From NCBI RefSeq assembly GCF_963676685.1, contig NC_092346.1:48265062-48329061 (forward strand): a DNA stretch of 64,000 bases, in the 5' to 3' direction. The notes beneath the pieces are model-generated. The model saw nothing but the letters and a program-made list of their open reading frames with translations, was not told where the DNA came from and did not search any database. Below, one piece after another: positions 12,982 through 27,900 of the stretch (the first letter of the stretch is position 1; every line of letters starts with the position of its first letter). The DNA is from Mytilus edulis (taxonomy: Eukaryota > Mollusca > Bivalvia > Mytilida > Mytilidae). A program made the translations under genes and the position numbers.

Positions 12982-15900
12982 GTAAATTATGCAATCAATA
13001 TTTCACAATTGTTTGGCACTGAATTTGATAATTTCAAAATGTCCGAAATACTTTTATAGAAATTTCTAATTAACATTGATTCTGCATCTCAAACATATGT
13101 CAGATATTTTCTCTTAGAATTCAAAAAGTCAATCACATCTTAAAACTATATGTTTCGTTAGTTAAAACATATTTTATTGTACGAAAGCGTAACTACCGGA
13201 TGAGACACAAGTTTTACGTTTCATAGTAAATGTATTAATACTAAACTTCATTATTACTAATATTTTGATTGAATTGTTGATAGTTAGTTGTTTTCTGAAC
13301 TTCAAGTGGTATATATTTCATGCACATTTAGGACAATAACAGAGTAACAAAAGAATAAGCATGTTTTGTCTGCAGAGTTTGTAGATCCGTTTTGAGGGCT
13401 GGGACATTTTTACCACCAATAGAAAATGAATATACGTAGGTTAGAAAATTCCAAGGTAGCAACAAAAACTAGCGGTGTTAAGATATCATTGAAAACCTTC
13501 GGAAGAAATAATTTAGCACACAATTATAATTTACTATTGAACATGTTTGAAAACAACTCTATTTCAATTAAAACACCTGCTGGCCAAGTTATTCGAACTT
13601 CTATGAAAGCTCAAAGTGAAATCACGTACCTCGAATGAAATGCATGCTCGGAGTTGCTACATAAAACATTTTCTTTATTACAAATGTTAAAGCTATGTAA
13701 CCTTTTGGAGTACTTCCTTAAATTTAGAAAATAAGTACTCCTACCTGTGTACACACATTGTATACAATTATTTAATATAGTCTTTTATATTTTGTACCAG
13801 TTTCCACATCCGGGTACGGCAGTTATAGAAGTTATGATACTGCAGTATATAGCGGTAAGTATGATGATTGTATATGTCATGTTAAACACAGATATTATGT
13901 AAAGGGAATCCAAATAATGATTGAAACTGAATATAAAAATTATAATATATGTTGTAATTATTTTTTCTTAATAATTTATATTGAATGAATATATTAGACA
14001 AATGTAAATTATCAAGCTGACAAAGGAAACACATTTCAGAATTCAGAAAAGTCTTTTTTTTTTTTTTTTATAAAAATGTAAAAACATTACTTGATTTATT
14101 TCGTTTTGATTTTATTTAGGATATCCTATTCACACTACTAGTAGCGTCGTAACCCATCATTCGAGTCATCATAGTTATCATGGAGTGTCATACTACAAAA
14201 GGTACCATGGATTCAAGATAAGACATCGTCGATTTTCTTACCATGGATTAGGTAATTTTCTGTAGATTTATTACACTACAAGCGAGTTCACATTCTCTCA
14301 GCATTGTCAGTTGTTGTGTTATTTGGATTAAACACATTTTGTCTCAAAAGATTAAAAAGTATACTTAAATATCCGAATAAAACAAATTTGATTCGAATAA
14401 ATCGAAACGGAACACCAAATAAGTTTAAAAATCTGTGAACTCTAAAACATTAACCTTAGTGAATAAAGAAATCTTCCTTCTATATTAGGATATGAATTTA
14501 GTGAAAAAAATCTGTTTTCTAAACCATGCAAACTTAAATATTTTCATTTTTGATTCAGGATACAAACTGAGATGTGGAAAGAGCCGATTTTACCGACTGT
14601 GGAGACGTTGTTATGGTAAATACCATAGCAGAAGTCGTTGTTTTGGAGTATTTAGAACACGTCATCTCTTTGGACTTTATAAAGGTAACTTAACAATAAA
14701 CATATTGAATACATTTAATCATACAAGTAGTTATCGAACGTTGAAATGAATCAGTTTTGAATTACATTGTAATAAATGTCTGAAAAGCAACACAATTATT
14801 GACAGATAAATGAACAATATACTTTTTCCGTTTTTTAGCATTCATTTACATCTTTTTGTTCAGTGTGCCCGTTGTTTCAGGTTAAAATGCACTGAGACGA
14901 ATTCTAAATGTTTAAATACAACTAAGCTTTTTAAATCTGCTTTTGCTTATTAAATTTTAAGGTACTATTACAAGTTTAATTTGAATCGTTTTCCTTCTGC
15001 TATAATATACTGCATTGCTAAAAAAAAAAGGGGGGCGAAAACAAGTAACACAATGTCTATTATTTTGATTTTTTTTTCATTTTACATTCCAAATCTTAAT
15101 TGTGATGTTTTTCTAGACTTAACCGAGGAATTATATTAATCTAACTTACTTACTATCATTCTCACAAAGGTCATGGATATGGATATGGAGGAGGCTATCT
15201 TAGTTATTATAAAAAATACCACGGATTCAAACTCCGTCACAACAGATTTTTCTATGGCGGTCTTGGTAAGTATTGAATGAATCTATACACTTTCACGGCG
15301 TAACGTGTTAGTTAGATCAAGTCTGTAGGAATATCCAGAAATTTAATAAATCTAGTGTATAAGTTAGTTACTGTCCCTGTTAAATAGGTGTTTCTTTGGC
15401 TAGCAAAGCACCCCTAATTTGTTCATGGAAATACATTGTTTTATCTTTAATGCTAAATATTTACTGCCTTCGTAGAAATATAGATTCTTACACTGCAACA
15501 AGTGTATTACGATATTTCTCCACTCGAGACAGTTAAATTTTATTATTTAAAGCGCGAGGCTTGCCGAGCCCTTTAAATAATAAAATTTAACTGTCGAGAG
15601 TGGAGAAATATCGTAATACACGAGTTATAGTGTCGGAATCTGTTTCTCTAATGCTTTTTATCGTTCTTTTTCAAAGATTTTCAGAAAATTGTGCTCTTTA
15701 TATGCGACGTCATCAGGCAAGGTCGCCTTTTTTCATGACGTAACAATAGGAAAATGAGAAGAAAACAAAACATTTTGACGTCATAATCAAATTTCGACTA
15801 ATCATTTGCCGAGAACAGATTTTTCACTAGTGAGGAGAAATATTTTTCTCACACCGGTCAGGAAATGTGAAAATAGCGCAAAAGTTAGAGAAAAGGTGTT

Positions 15901-18900
15901 TTCCCATTGTTACAAGTTTATCTGTTTAATCTTATTATAAAGATTACCAATCGCTCTAGACCATTATTTGTAGTCCTGATCGTTAAACGACTCATATAGT
16001 AACAGCAAAGAAATAAAACCAACGAATTAATGAAAGGAACAACGAGAAACATTGTGCAATTACCTGACATGCATTTACAAAAGTTCTTGGCTTCTGGATA
16101 GCCAAAATATATGTTTTGCTTCAAATTATATCCACTTGTTCTAGTGTTTATAAAAATATATCACCACTATCACAAACTATATGTATATTGTAATGTACCC
16201 AATTTGGAGAAAGTATTTGTTCATCTTTTTTCATTACTTGTTTGACTTTCTAACTAATTTGATCTGAGCGTCACTGATAAGTTTGATGTAGACGAAATGC
16301 GTTCCTGTCGTATCAAATTAGGAGCCTGGTTCCTTTGATAACTATTCATGTATTTTCAAAAGATCGTATTTCCTGATACAAATTTTCAATCGAAAACCGT
16401 ATTAATTTTAGGATATAAATTGAGATGTGCAAGAAGACGATTTTACAGAAGTTGGAGGAGCTGTTACATAAGATATCACAGTAGAAGTCGTTGTTTTGGA
16501 TATCTCAGGAAAAGACATCTATTTGGAATTTATAAAGGTAACTTACACAGTGACCTATATTTGTTTATTTCTGTGTCATGTTGGCCTCTTGTGGAGAGTT
16601 GTCTTATTAGCAATCATACCCCATCTTTTTTTTTATATTAACAGTAACATACTATATCCAACATAATATTTATAATTATAAAAATTGTTATTAAACTTTG
16701 AAATAAAAACTTCCTTAAAACTAACATCGATAGACAAACAAATAGTGGATTTTATCTTTAAAGCCTACATTTACATACTATTTGTTCAGTATGCATGGGG
16801 GCTATAAGTCAAAGGCGCTAAGACAAATAAGATATTTATAAATACGAATAAGCTTTTACATTATTTTTTTCCGATTAAATTAGAATACTCTGACAAATTT
16901 AAGTTGAGTCATTTTCTCTTTTGTAAGTAGATACAGTTATTGTCGCTGTTAATAAAAAGATATAAGCTAAAACTATTGTGTCAGGCTGATTGCAAAACTT
17001 ATAAAAATGTTCAAAGAAAAAAGATCAACCAGTCAACATTATTTCAATGTATTTACTTTTTATGACGTATTTAGATTTTTAAATTTCAAATTTTAATTGT
17101 CTTTTCTCGGCATAACCGAAGACAATTATTAATCTGACTTATTTTCATTGAAACAAAGGTCATGGATATGGAGGTGGTTATCTTAGTTATTATAGAAAAT
17201 ACCATGGATTCAAACTCCGACACAACAGATTTTTCTATGGCGGTCATGGTAAGTATTTAAAGTATTGCTTCTACTGTTACGTCTATTCATTTTAAATGGC
17301 AAATTGTTTTGATAAGATTTATATCATAGAAATAGACCGAAACTTGTGTTTTCTAGTATACGATATTAGTAAGTGTTTATGGTGAATAACTCTCTCATTG
17401 GCAATCATACAACAACCGGCATGCACAATTTTCAATTATATACTAAACTACAAAATGCACCACATTTGTAATTCAGAATATAAACACGTTCTAATTTGTT
17501 TCAATTTTTAAATGTCTATTTTGCTTTCATAAAAAGATCAAACCAATTTTCTGAAACAAAAGTTGCATCGAAAACTACATTTATTTCAGGATACAAATTG
17601 AGATGTGCCAGGAGACGATTCTACAGAAGCTGGAGGAGTTGTTACAGAAGATATCACAGTAGAAGTCGTTGTTTTGGATATCTGAGGAAACGACATCTAT
17701 TTGGAATTTATCATAGAGGTATTACATTTTGTTTTATTTAAAGACATATAGAATAATTTAATCGACTAGATATATTATTTTTAAATTTAAAGTTTTAAAC
17801 TACAGTCAAATCTGCCTAAGAGACCGCCTGTACTAAACAAAAACCTGTGTTACAAGTTCATCAATTGTAGATCCTTCTGAAGTAGAATTCAGATAAATTG
17901 AACCTGAATTAAAAGAACTCCTTTTTTAAGAGACAACTTTTTTGCTCTCCCTAAAGTGGTCTCTTAAAACAAGTTTGACTATTATTTTAATTATTTCCTA
18001 GCATAGGCATTCTATGCACATTTTATATTGTACATGAATGTGTCTTCACGCGTTGTTAAGTAGGAATTGGACTTGATGCCATTATTATCAAAGCAAAACC
18101 TTCAGTCCTGTAGTAATAATATTGAAGGTTCTTTATTCAAAAATATTAAAACTCAATTGATATTTTTTATAATCAATTTGAAATTCCATGTGTCCAAATC
18201 AGTGTACATGTATTTAAAAAAGAATAAATACTGCAAGAGATAATAAGGGCAAAATTGATATAACGTCGTTCTACAATATCCTTTGAACTATATTATTTAC
18301 AGTTATGTGTTAATATTGTGTCTTGTTAAGTTTAGAGATTAATATCCATTTGGTTGTTGATCTTTATGTTTTAAATATAAGCAGGCTACTCTGGTCACGT
18401 ATATAACGGATACAGAAGTGTACGCAGTCACACGAAATATAGCTATAGCTATTATAGAAGCCATCATGGATTCAGCATTAGACACAGCAGATTTTCTTAT
18501 CATGGAGTTTGTAAGTTGGTACTAAAAAACATTTCTTTAGTAGAATTTGAAAATGAAACATCTGAAATATAAACCAAAATAGTTAACGCTTTATTTGTAA
18601 AAACTCACAAAGAATTATGATGAACTATATAAATAAACCCATTATAGATACCAGGATGGAAATGTTGTACGCCAGACGTTGGAATCGTCTACATAAGACT
18701 CAACAGTAACGCTTGTGAAAAGTCAAAACGGCAAATTAAAGTACGAAGTTGGAGAGCATTTAGGACTTCATATTCCGAAAATTGTTGTCAAATATAAGAT
18801 CATATATTCCAAGGGTAGAAAATCCTTGTCATTACGAAAACATAGAAGGTCTTGTTAACAGGAAATTTATAGTCATGACCATATCATTAATACATCATGT

Positions 18901-21900
18901 CAACTCAAATTCATTTTAAAACGTTTCATTGAAAACATGATTTAATTTTGGTCACGTGACCTACCGAATTATACTATGTTTTAGGTTTGTATTAACATGA
19001 GCAACAATAAAGGTGGGGTTCATATTGCTTAGTCTCTAGTTTTCTATGTTTTTTCATGTTTACTGCTATTTATAAAGAAAGTGTCCAAATGCCTATGATA
19101 TAAAAAAAGAAGATGTGGTATGATTGCCAATGAGACAACTCTCCGAAAGAGACCAAAATGACACAGAAATTAACAATTATAGGTCACCGTACGGTCTTCA
19201 ACAATGTGCAAAGCCCATACCGCATAGTCAGCTATACAAGTCCCCGAAATGAATGTAAAGCAATTAAAACGTGAAAACTAACGACCTTATATATGTACAA
19301 AAAAATGAACGAAAAACAAATATATAACACATAGATAAACGACAACCACTGGTTTACAGGCTCCTGACTTGGGACAGGCACATACATACAGAATTTGCCA
19401 TGGCTTTTTCAGTTTGTTTTCGATCTACGAGTTTGACTGTCCCTCTGGTATGTTTCGCCCTTTTGTTAAAGACGTCTCAGTTGATTTCTTTTTATTAGGA
19501 CTGAAATAAAAAATATTTCCTTACTTTATTTGTTTTTGAAAATACAAGTTTTGTTTTTACTTTATATAGATTTGTTAAAGCATTTACCTATGTAACTCCT
19601 AATAAAAAGAAGATATTTAATTATAGCATACCGACTGAAATGTAGCAGCACCCGGTTCTACAGACTTTGGAGTAATTGCTATGATCATTATCATAGTGTA
19701 GGAACCTGTTTTGGACGACTTAGAAGACAACATCTTTTCTATAGATACGTTGGAGGTATATTCGTTAGCGATACATTACATAAATTATAAATCACTTCGT
19801 TTTCAAATAGTTTTTTTATATATACTTGTGATAGAAAGTAAAAGAAACCAAATTCTAAGGAATCGCATCGGACGCAACTAATGTCAAAGTCTTATGTTCA
19901 ATGTAATAAATGACTGTTAGTTTTAATTATTTATTACTGTTATTTTTGTTTTAAATTGATCTATGCTATATTTACAGGTAGCTCATATGGTGGCATTTTT
20001 GGTGGACACAGTGTCACGAAATATAGCTATAGCTATTACAGAAGTCATCATGGTTTTAGCATTAGACATAACAGATTTTCTTATCATGGAGTTTGTAAGT
20101 TGTTATTAAAAATACCCGTCATTAAATAGAAAATGAAGAAATAAAAAAAAACCATCAACGTATGAATCATATTAGTAGACATTTTACTGTATAAGTACAT
20201 GTTCTTTTAATTCTTTCCTAGCATAGGCATTCTATGCAAATTTGCATATTGTACATGAACGTGTCTCCACGCGATGTTAAGTAGGAATTGGACTTGATGC
20301 CATTATTATCAAAGAAAAACCTTCAGTCCTGTAGTGATATTATTGAAGGTTCTTTATTCAAAAATATTAAAACTCAATAGATATTTTTTTAAATCAATTC
20401 GAAATTCCCTGTGTCCAAATCAGTTTATTTAGATTTGTTAAAGCATTTACCTATGTAACTCCTAATAAAAAGAAGATATTTAATTACAGCATACCGACTG
20501 AAATGTAGCAGTACCCGGTTCTACAGACTTTGGAGTAATTGCTATGATCACTATCATAGTGTAGGAACCTGTTTTGGACGTCTTAGAAGCCAGCATCTGT
20601 TCTATAGATACGTAGGAGGTATATTTGTTAGCGATGGATTTCGACAAATTATAAATCTCTATGTTTTTCAAACATTTTGTTTTATTTATACTTGTGATAG
20701 AAAGTAAAAGAAACCAAACTCTTAGGTTAATTCAAAGAATCGCATCAGACGCAACTAATTTCAAAGTCTTATGTTCAATGTAATAAATGAATGTTAGTTT
20801 TAATTATTTATTACTGTTATTTTTGTTTTAAATTGATCTATGCTATATTTACAGGTAGCTCATATGGTGGCATTTTTGGTCGACACAGTGTCACGAAATA
20901 TAGCTATAGCTATTACAGAAGTCATCATGGTTTTAGCATTAGACATAAAAGATTTTCTTATCATGGAGTTTGTAAGTTGTTATTAAAAATGTCCGTCATT
21001 AAATAGAAAATGAAGATAAAAACCTATCAACATATGAATCATATTAGTAGACATTTTACTGTATACTAGTATATAAATGTTCTTTTAATTCTTTCATAGC
21101 ATAGGCATTTTATGCACATTTGCATAATGTACATGAGCGTGTTTTCACGCGATGTTAAGTAGTAATTGGACTTGATGCCATTGTTATCAAAACAAAACCT
21201 TCAGTCCTGTAGTAATAATATTGAAGGTTCTTTATTCAAAAATATTAAAACTCAATAGATATTTTTTTAAATCAATTTGAAATTCCATGTGTCCAAATCA
21301 GTTTATTTAGATTTGTTAAAGCATTTACCTATGTAACTCCTAATAAAAAGATGATATTTAATTACAGCATACCGACTGAAATGTAGCAGTACCCGGTTCT
21401 ACAGACTTTGGAGTAATTGCTATGATCACTATCATAGTGTAGGAACCTGTTTTGGACGTCTTAGAAGCCAGCATCTATTCTATAGATACGTAGGAGGTAT
21501 ATTCGCTAGCGATACATTACATCAATTATAAATCTCATCGTTTTCAATTTTTTTTTATATATATACTTGTGATAGAAAGTAAAAGAAACCGAATTCTAAG
21601 GAATCGCATCAGACGCAACTAATGCCAAAGTCTTATGTTCGCTATAATAAATGACTGTTAGTTTTAAACATTTATTACTGTTATTTTTGTTTTAAATTGA
21701 TCTATGCTATATTTACAGGTAGCTCATATGGTGGCATTTTTGGTCGACACAGTGTCACGAAATATAGCTATAGCTATTACAGAAGTCATCATGGTTTTAG
21801 CATTAGGCATAACAGATTTTCTTATCATGGAGTTTGTAAGTTGTTATTAAAAATACCCGTCATTAAATAGAAAATGAAAAAAAAACTCATCAACGTATGA

Positions 21901-24900
21901 ATCATATTAGTAGACATTTTACTGTATAAGTAAATGTTCTTTTAATTCTTTCCTAGCATAGGCATTCTATGCAAATTTGCATATTGTACATGCACGTATT
22001 TGTACGCGATGTTAAGTGGGAATTGGACTTGATGCCATTGTTATCAAAGCAAAACATAGTCCTGTAGTAATAATATTGAAGGTTCGTTATTCAAAAATAT
22101 TAAAACTCAATAGATATTTTTTTTAAATCAATTTGAAATTCCATGTGTCCAAATCAGTTTATTTAGATTTGTTAAAGCATTTACCTATGTAACTACTAAT
22201 AAAAAGATGATATTTAATTACAGCATACCGACTGAAATGTAGCAGCACCCGGTTCTACAGACTTTGGAGTAATTGCTATGATCATTATCATAGTGTAGGA
22301 ACCTGTTTTGGACGTCTTAGAAGCCAGCATCTATTCTATAGATACGTTGGAGGTATATTTGTTTGCGATGCATTTCAACAAACTATAAATCTCTTCGTTT
22401 TCAAATATTTTTTTTTATATTTACTTGTGATAGAAAGTAAAAGGAACCAAATTCTAAGGTTAATCCAATGAATCGCATCGGACGCATCTAATGTCAAAGT
22501 CTTATGTTCACTATAATAACTGACTTAGTTGTAAACATTTATTACTGTTATTTTTGTTTTAAGTTGATCTATGCTATATTTACAGGTAGCTCATATGGTG
22601 GCATTTTTGGTCGACACAGTGTCACGAAATATAGCTATAGCTATTACAGAAGTCATCATGGTTTTAGCATTAGGCATAACAGATTTTCTTATCATGGAGT
22701 TTGTAAGTTGTTATTAAAAATACCCGTCATTAAATAGAATATGAAGAAAAAAACCCATCAACGTATGAATCATATTAGTAGACATTTCACTGTATAAGTA
22801 AATGTTCTTTTAATTCTTTCCTAGCATAGGCATTCTATGCAAATTTGCATATTGTACATGAGCGTGTCTTCACGCAATGTTAAGTAGGAATTGGACTTGA
22901 TTCCATTGTTATCAAAGCAAAACCTTCAGTCCTGTAGTAATAATATTGAAGGTTCTTTATTCAAAAAAAATAAAACTCAATAGACAATTTTTAAAATCAA
23001 TTCAAAATTCCATGTGTCCAAATCAGTTTATTTAGATTTGTTAAAGCATTTACCTATGTAACTCCTAATAAAAAGATAATATTTAATTACAGCATACCGA
23101 CTGAAATGTAGCAGTACCCGGTTCTACAGACTTTGGAGTAATTGCTATGATCACTATCATAGTGTAGGAACCTGTTTTGGACGTCTTAGAAGCCAGCATC
23201 TATTCTATAGATACGTAGGAGGTATATTCGTTAGCGATACATTACATAAATTATAAATCTCTGCGTTTTCAAATTGTTTTTTTATATTTACTTGTGATAG
23301 AAAGTAAAAGAAACCGAATTCTAAGGAATCGCATCAGACGCAACTAACGCCAAAGTCTTATGTTCACTATAATAAATGACTGTCAGTTTTAAACATTTAT
23401 TACTGTTATTTTTGTTTTAAAATGATCTATGCTATATTTACAGGTAGCTCATATGGTGGCATTTTTGGTGGACACAGTGTCACGAAATATAGCTATAGCT
23501 ATTACAGAAGTCATCATGGTTTTAGCATTAGACATAACAGATTTTCTTATCATGGAGTTTGTAAGTTGTTACTGAAAATACCCATTATGTATAAGAAAAT
23601 GAAAAAAAACATCGACATATGAATCAAATATTTGACGCATTTGTAAGTTCAAAGTAATAAGAATATCACTGCAATATATATAAAACCCATTCTTAAATTA
23701 AAATTTTGTACGTCGTCAGACACCAGTGTCCTCTACAAAAAGACCTATAGTTGTTAATTTCTGTGTCGTTTTGGTCTTTTGTGGACAGTTGTCTCATTGG
23801 CAATCATATCACATCTTCTTTTTTATATTCACAGTCACAGTTGAATAATAAAGAAGTCAAATTGATAAATTAAATTACGAAATTAAAGAGCAATGAAAAC
23901 CCAAATATCTGACACTTTCTGCTAAATACTGCCTCGGTTATCTATTCATGGGATAAAATATCTGTAGTATATCGAAAACATTATATGTGAACTTTGTAAA
24001 CATGTACCATATCAAGGATAAATCATGCTGACAAAAATTAATACTGAATTTGTCATCGATTTCATCTATTTTAGAAGCAAACCAAACATAGACCTGTGTT
24101 TTGTTTTTGATGTTGTGCTCAGATAAAGAAAATCAATTTCTTTAAAGTCTTAAAAATAAGTATTTTTTATATCATAAAGACTTACTGAAGCATTTATCAG
24201 TGTTGCACCTTAGCAAAATATATTACTGGCTTTCAGCATACAGACTGAAGTGTAGCAGCACCCGATTCTACAGACTTTGGAGTAATTGCTATGATCACTA
24301 TCATAGTGTAGGAACCTGTTTTGGACGACTTAGAAGCCAACATCTTTTCTACAGATACGTTGGAGGTATATTCATTAACGATATATTTAGAAAATATAAA
24401 TGTCTGCGTTTTCACATTTTTTAAATAGATACTTCGAATAAAAGGTAAAAGAAACTAAATTCCAAGATTAATTCAGGGAATCGCCATGGACGCAACTAAT
24501 TTTAAAACCTTGTTCTCTGTCATTAAAGCTTATGTAAATACAATTAGTACTGTATTTAATGTTTTTGTGAAAACATGATCTGTGTTAATAAATATTTACA
24601 GGTAGCTCATACGGTGGCATTATCGGTGGATACGGTCACAGTAGATATAGCTATAGCTATTACAGAAGTCATCATGGATTCAGTATTAGACATAAAAGAT
24701 TTTCTTATCATGGAGTTTGTAAGTTGTTACTACAAATACCTATAATATTTTTTAGAAATGAAACGAAACATAGACAAACACAAATATATTTTAACAAATA
24801 AAGATCTGGTAATCTAATCCTGCGGATGAACATCTATAGTATTTCCAAAACATTGTATGTTTTGTTAGCAGTTACCACATTAAGGACAAATCATGTCAAC

Positions 24901-27900
24901 ACAAAGTCATTTTAAAATATTTCATCTTAATATGTTTTAAATTTTTGTAATCACAACCAAAAGTTTCTCCTTGTGTTTTTCTTTTGTGTTTTTGTTGTTT
25001 GACTACCAAGGCAATTATTTTTAAGTTTTCAACAGTATGCTTTACATTATACAAGACTTGTATTAGCCTTTTACAAATAGACTCTTCATATATACCAGGA
25101 ATACAAATTTATATATCTACGCCAGACGCGCGTGTCGTCTACAAAAGACTCTTTAGTGACGCTCGAATGAAAAAATGTTAAAAAGGCCAAATAAAGAAAA
25201 TAATTATATTTGATTTCAGCATACCGACTGAAATGTAGCAGCACCCGATTCTACAGACTTTGGAGTAATTGCTATGATCATTATCATAGTGTAGGAACCT
25301 GTTTTGGACGACTTAGAAGACAACATCTGTTTTATAGATACGTTGGAGGTTTGTTCGTTAACAATATTTGAAGACAAATGAATCTCTATATCTCCATCAA
25401 GCTTTTAAAAAAACCCATCAATTCTAAAAAAGTTTCAGAATAAAACATCTCTTCCATGATAAAGATGATAAATGATTGACATTATCGTAAACGAAGCAGG
25501 AAGACAAAGTATTTATATGTATTTTGATATTTAATTGAACCTCATTATAAATACCTTGGGAGAACATAATGAATAACAATGCAATGTCTGTAGTTTAATA
25601 AGACTTGCTAGTGCATCTGTCAGTTAAAATAATCAGTTTCTGCTCAACTAATGACTGATGCCAGAACCAGATATAAAACGCAGTTAAACAGATAACTCAT
25701 AGCATGAATAAATTATGAATTATAGCACTGGAAACATATTTTCGAAATAACCTGAAAAGCATAATATGCAATATTTGATGTTCTATTGTTACATGCTTTT
25801 CAAGTATTGAAACTATCTTTGTTTTCAAAATTTTTGCTTTGAGCATAATTCACGAAGCTCAATTAAGGAAATAGTCTGAGATGCAAACAAATATAAAGTA
25901 TGGTATTCACCATAACAAATGCCTGTTGGTTTCAAATGCTATTATAACTGGTTTTCTTTTTAATTTTATTTGAGAAATTGACTTATGTTTATACATATTT
26001 ATAGGTAGCTCATATGGTGGTATTGTTGGTGGATACGGTCACGGTAGATACAGCTATAGTTATTACAGAAATCATCATGGATTCAGTATAAGACATAACA
26101 GATTTATTTATCATGGAGTATGTAAGTTGGTACTGAAAATATACATTCATATAGAAAAAAAGGAAAATAAAAGAAATATAAGCCGACTTAGTAAATGCTT
26201 TGTTTGCATAAAGTCATAGGAGGAATATTGCTAAGCTTTATAAATAAACTCATATAATATGATTAACATTTTGTACGTCTGTTTTGTGTTTAATTTACTA
26301 AATAATCACCAGAAACACTCGTGTACAAAGAAAAATATCGTTTCGTTCTTGACATTGTTATGAAACCTCTATTGAACTCCCGGGCTATATTCATTCGTTT
26401 TTCAGTTTATGTGTTTGGTCTTGTATTGATATAAAAAAAAGTAAAATAACTAAACTCTGAACTTAAAATAAATTTTAAAATAAACAGTGCCTAATCTTAT
26501 AGCAAAATAAAAATCTTGAAAACATCAAAAGAATAAAAATATTTTTAAAGTTTAAAAAGATGTAGTTTTGATGAAGGTTTTTTTAAAAGCATTACACAAA
26601 GAACCACCCAAGAAAAAGATAATATTTAATTACAGCATACCAACTGAAATGTAGTAGCAGTCGGTTCTACAGGTTATGGAGTGACTGCTATGATGACTAT
26701 CATAGTGTAGGTGATTGTTTTGGACTACTTAGAAGACAGCATCTGTTCTACAAATACGTTGCAGGTATATTTTTAAACGATCTTTTGACGCAAACAACAC
26801 CAATTTTATATGTTTTTAATATTTTTATTAAATATTCAGAAAAGACGTAAATGAATAGTCTATTGACAAATCACATATCTTAGACAATCGGTAAAAATTA
26901 AGTAAAATGAGGGCGAATATAGAAAGGTAGAAATAATGAGAACATTCGAAATCTGTTAGAATGATTTATTAGCAAAAAGGATGGGTAAATGAGATAAAAA
27001 ATTAAAAAGCTATGTTGTTATCAAAATTTACTTGAATTGTCAATGCAAACGGTTTCATAAATTTATACTTTGTAAATTCATTGAATATCTATGTAGTTAT
27101 TTATATTTACAGTTCAACATGCCATCGGACTAAATTTGTTGCGTAAGCACAGCCATATTGCCAATCACCATGTGAATGCAATTAATAATGTAGCCAACAA
27201 ACATGTTGCAAGGATATCACACGTATCTAAAAAACACGAACGTAATATTGCTAACCAGGCAGGAAAACATGTTCACAAAATTGCAAGCGTGGCCAATAAA
27301 CACATAAATAGATTTAAAGCACTCGTAGATTTCCACATAAAAAGACTTCACAAACACACAAAACAACATCTTTCAGCTCTTGAATACCAACATAAAAGAC
27401 ATTTACATGACCGCGAGTATCAGAACAAAAAGCATGAGTTGAAGGTCAACTACTTGCACGGAAAACACGAGCATACCATCAATAAACTACATGACTACCA
27501 TGGCATTTATGGTGTCGGACACTTAGTGAGCTACTTGGATTACTACAAGAAATACCATGGATTTAAAATCAGTCACAACAGATTTTTATATGGAGGCAAA
27601 GGTAAGAAAGTTTTAAAGTTTAAAGAGATGACTATAGTGTCCTAAACCTATCTTTTGAAAAACAATTGTCATGTTTCAGTGAATTAAGGGTATTTAATAT
27701 TGCAAACTGTGTATTTTATTTAACAAAAAATATTGTCTCATGGTGGTATGAATATATTTGAGTAGGAGGTTTTATTTTCTGAAATAAAGACCTTGAAAAT
27801 AGTATATTGAATTTAGAAGAAATAAGACGCCTTTTGTTTCTTTTGTTCACCTTGTATAGGAAACTAAAACATAAATAAATAATAGACGTCTGAAAATTGT

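Noticed and set aside
13426-13638. Seventy-codon open frame in intron 1 of copy 1
   Set aside because: The paralogous intron sequence near 49780-50040 has insertions and deletions that break the frame, and no phase-1 splice borders surround it.
18950-18961. Perfect 12-bp palindrome GGTCACGTGACC as a regulatory E-box
   Set aside because: A single site in an intron without conservation evidence; CACGTG is expected by chance at this scale.
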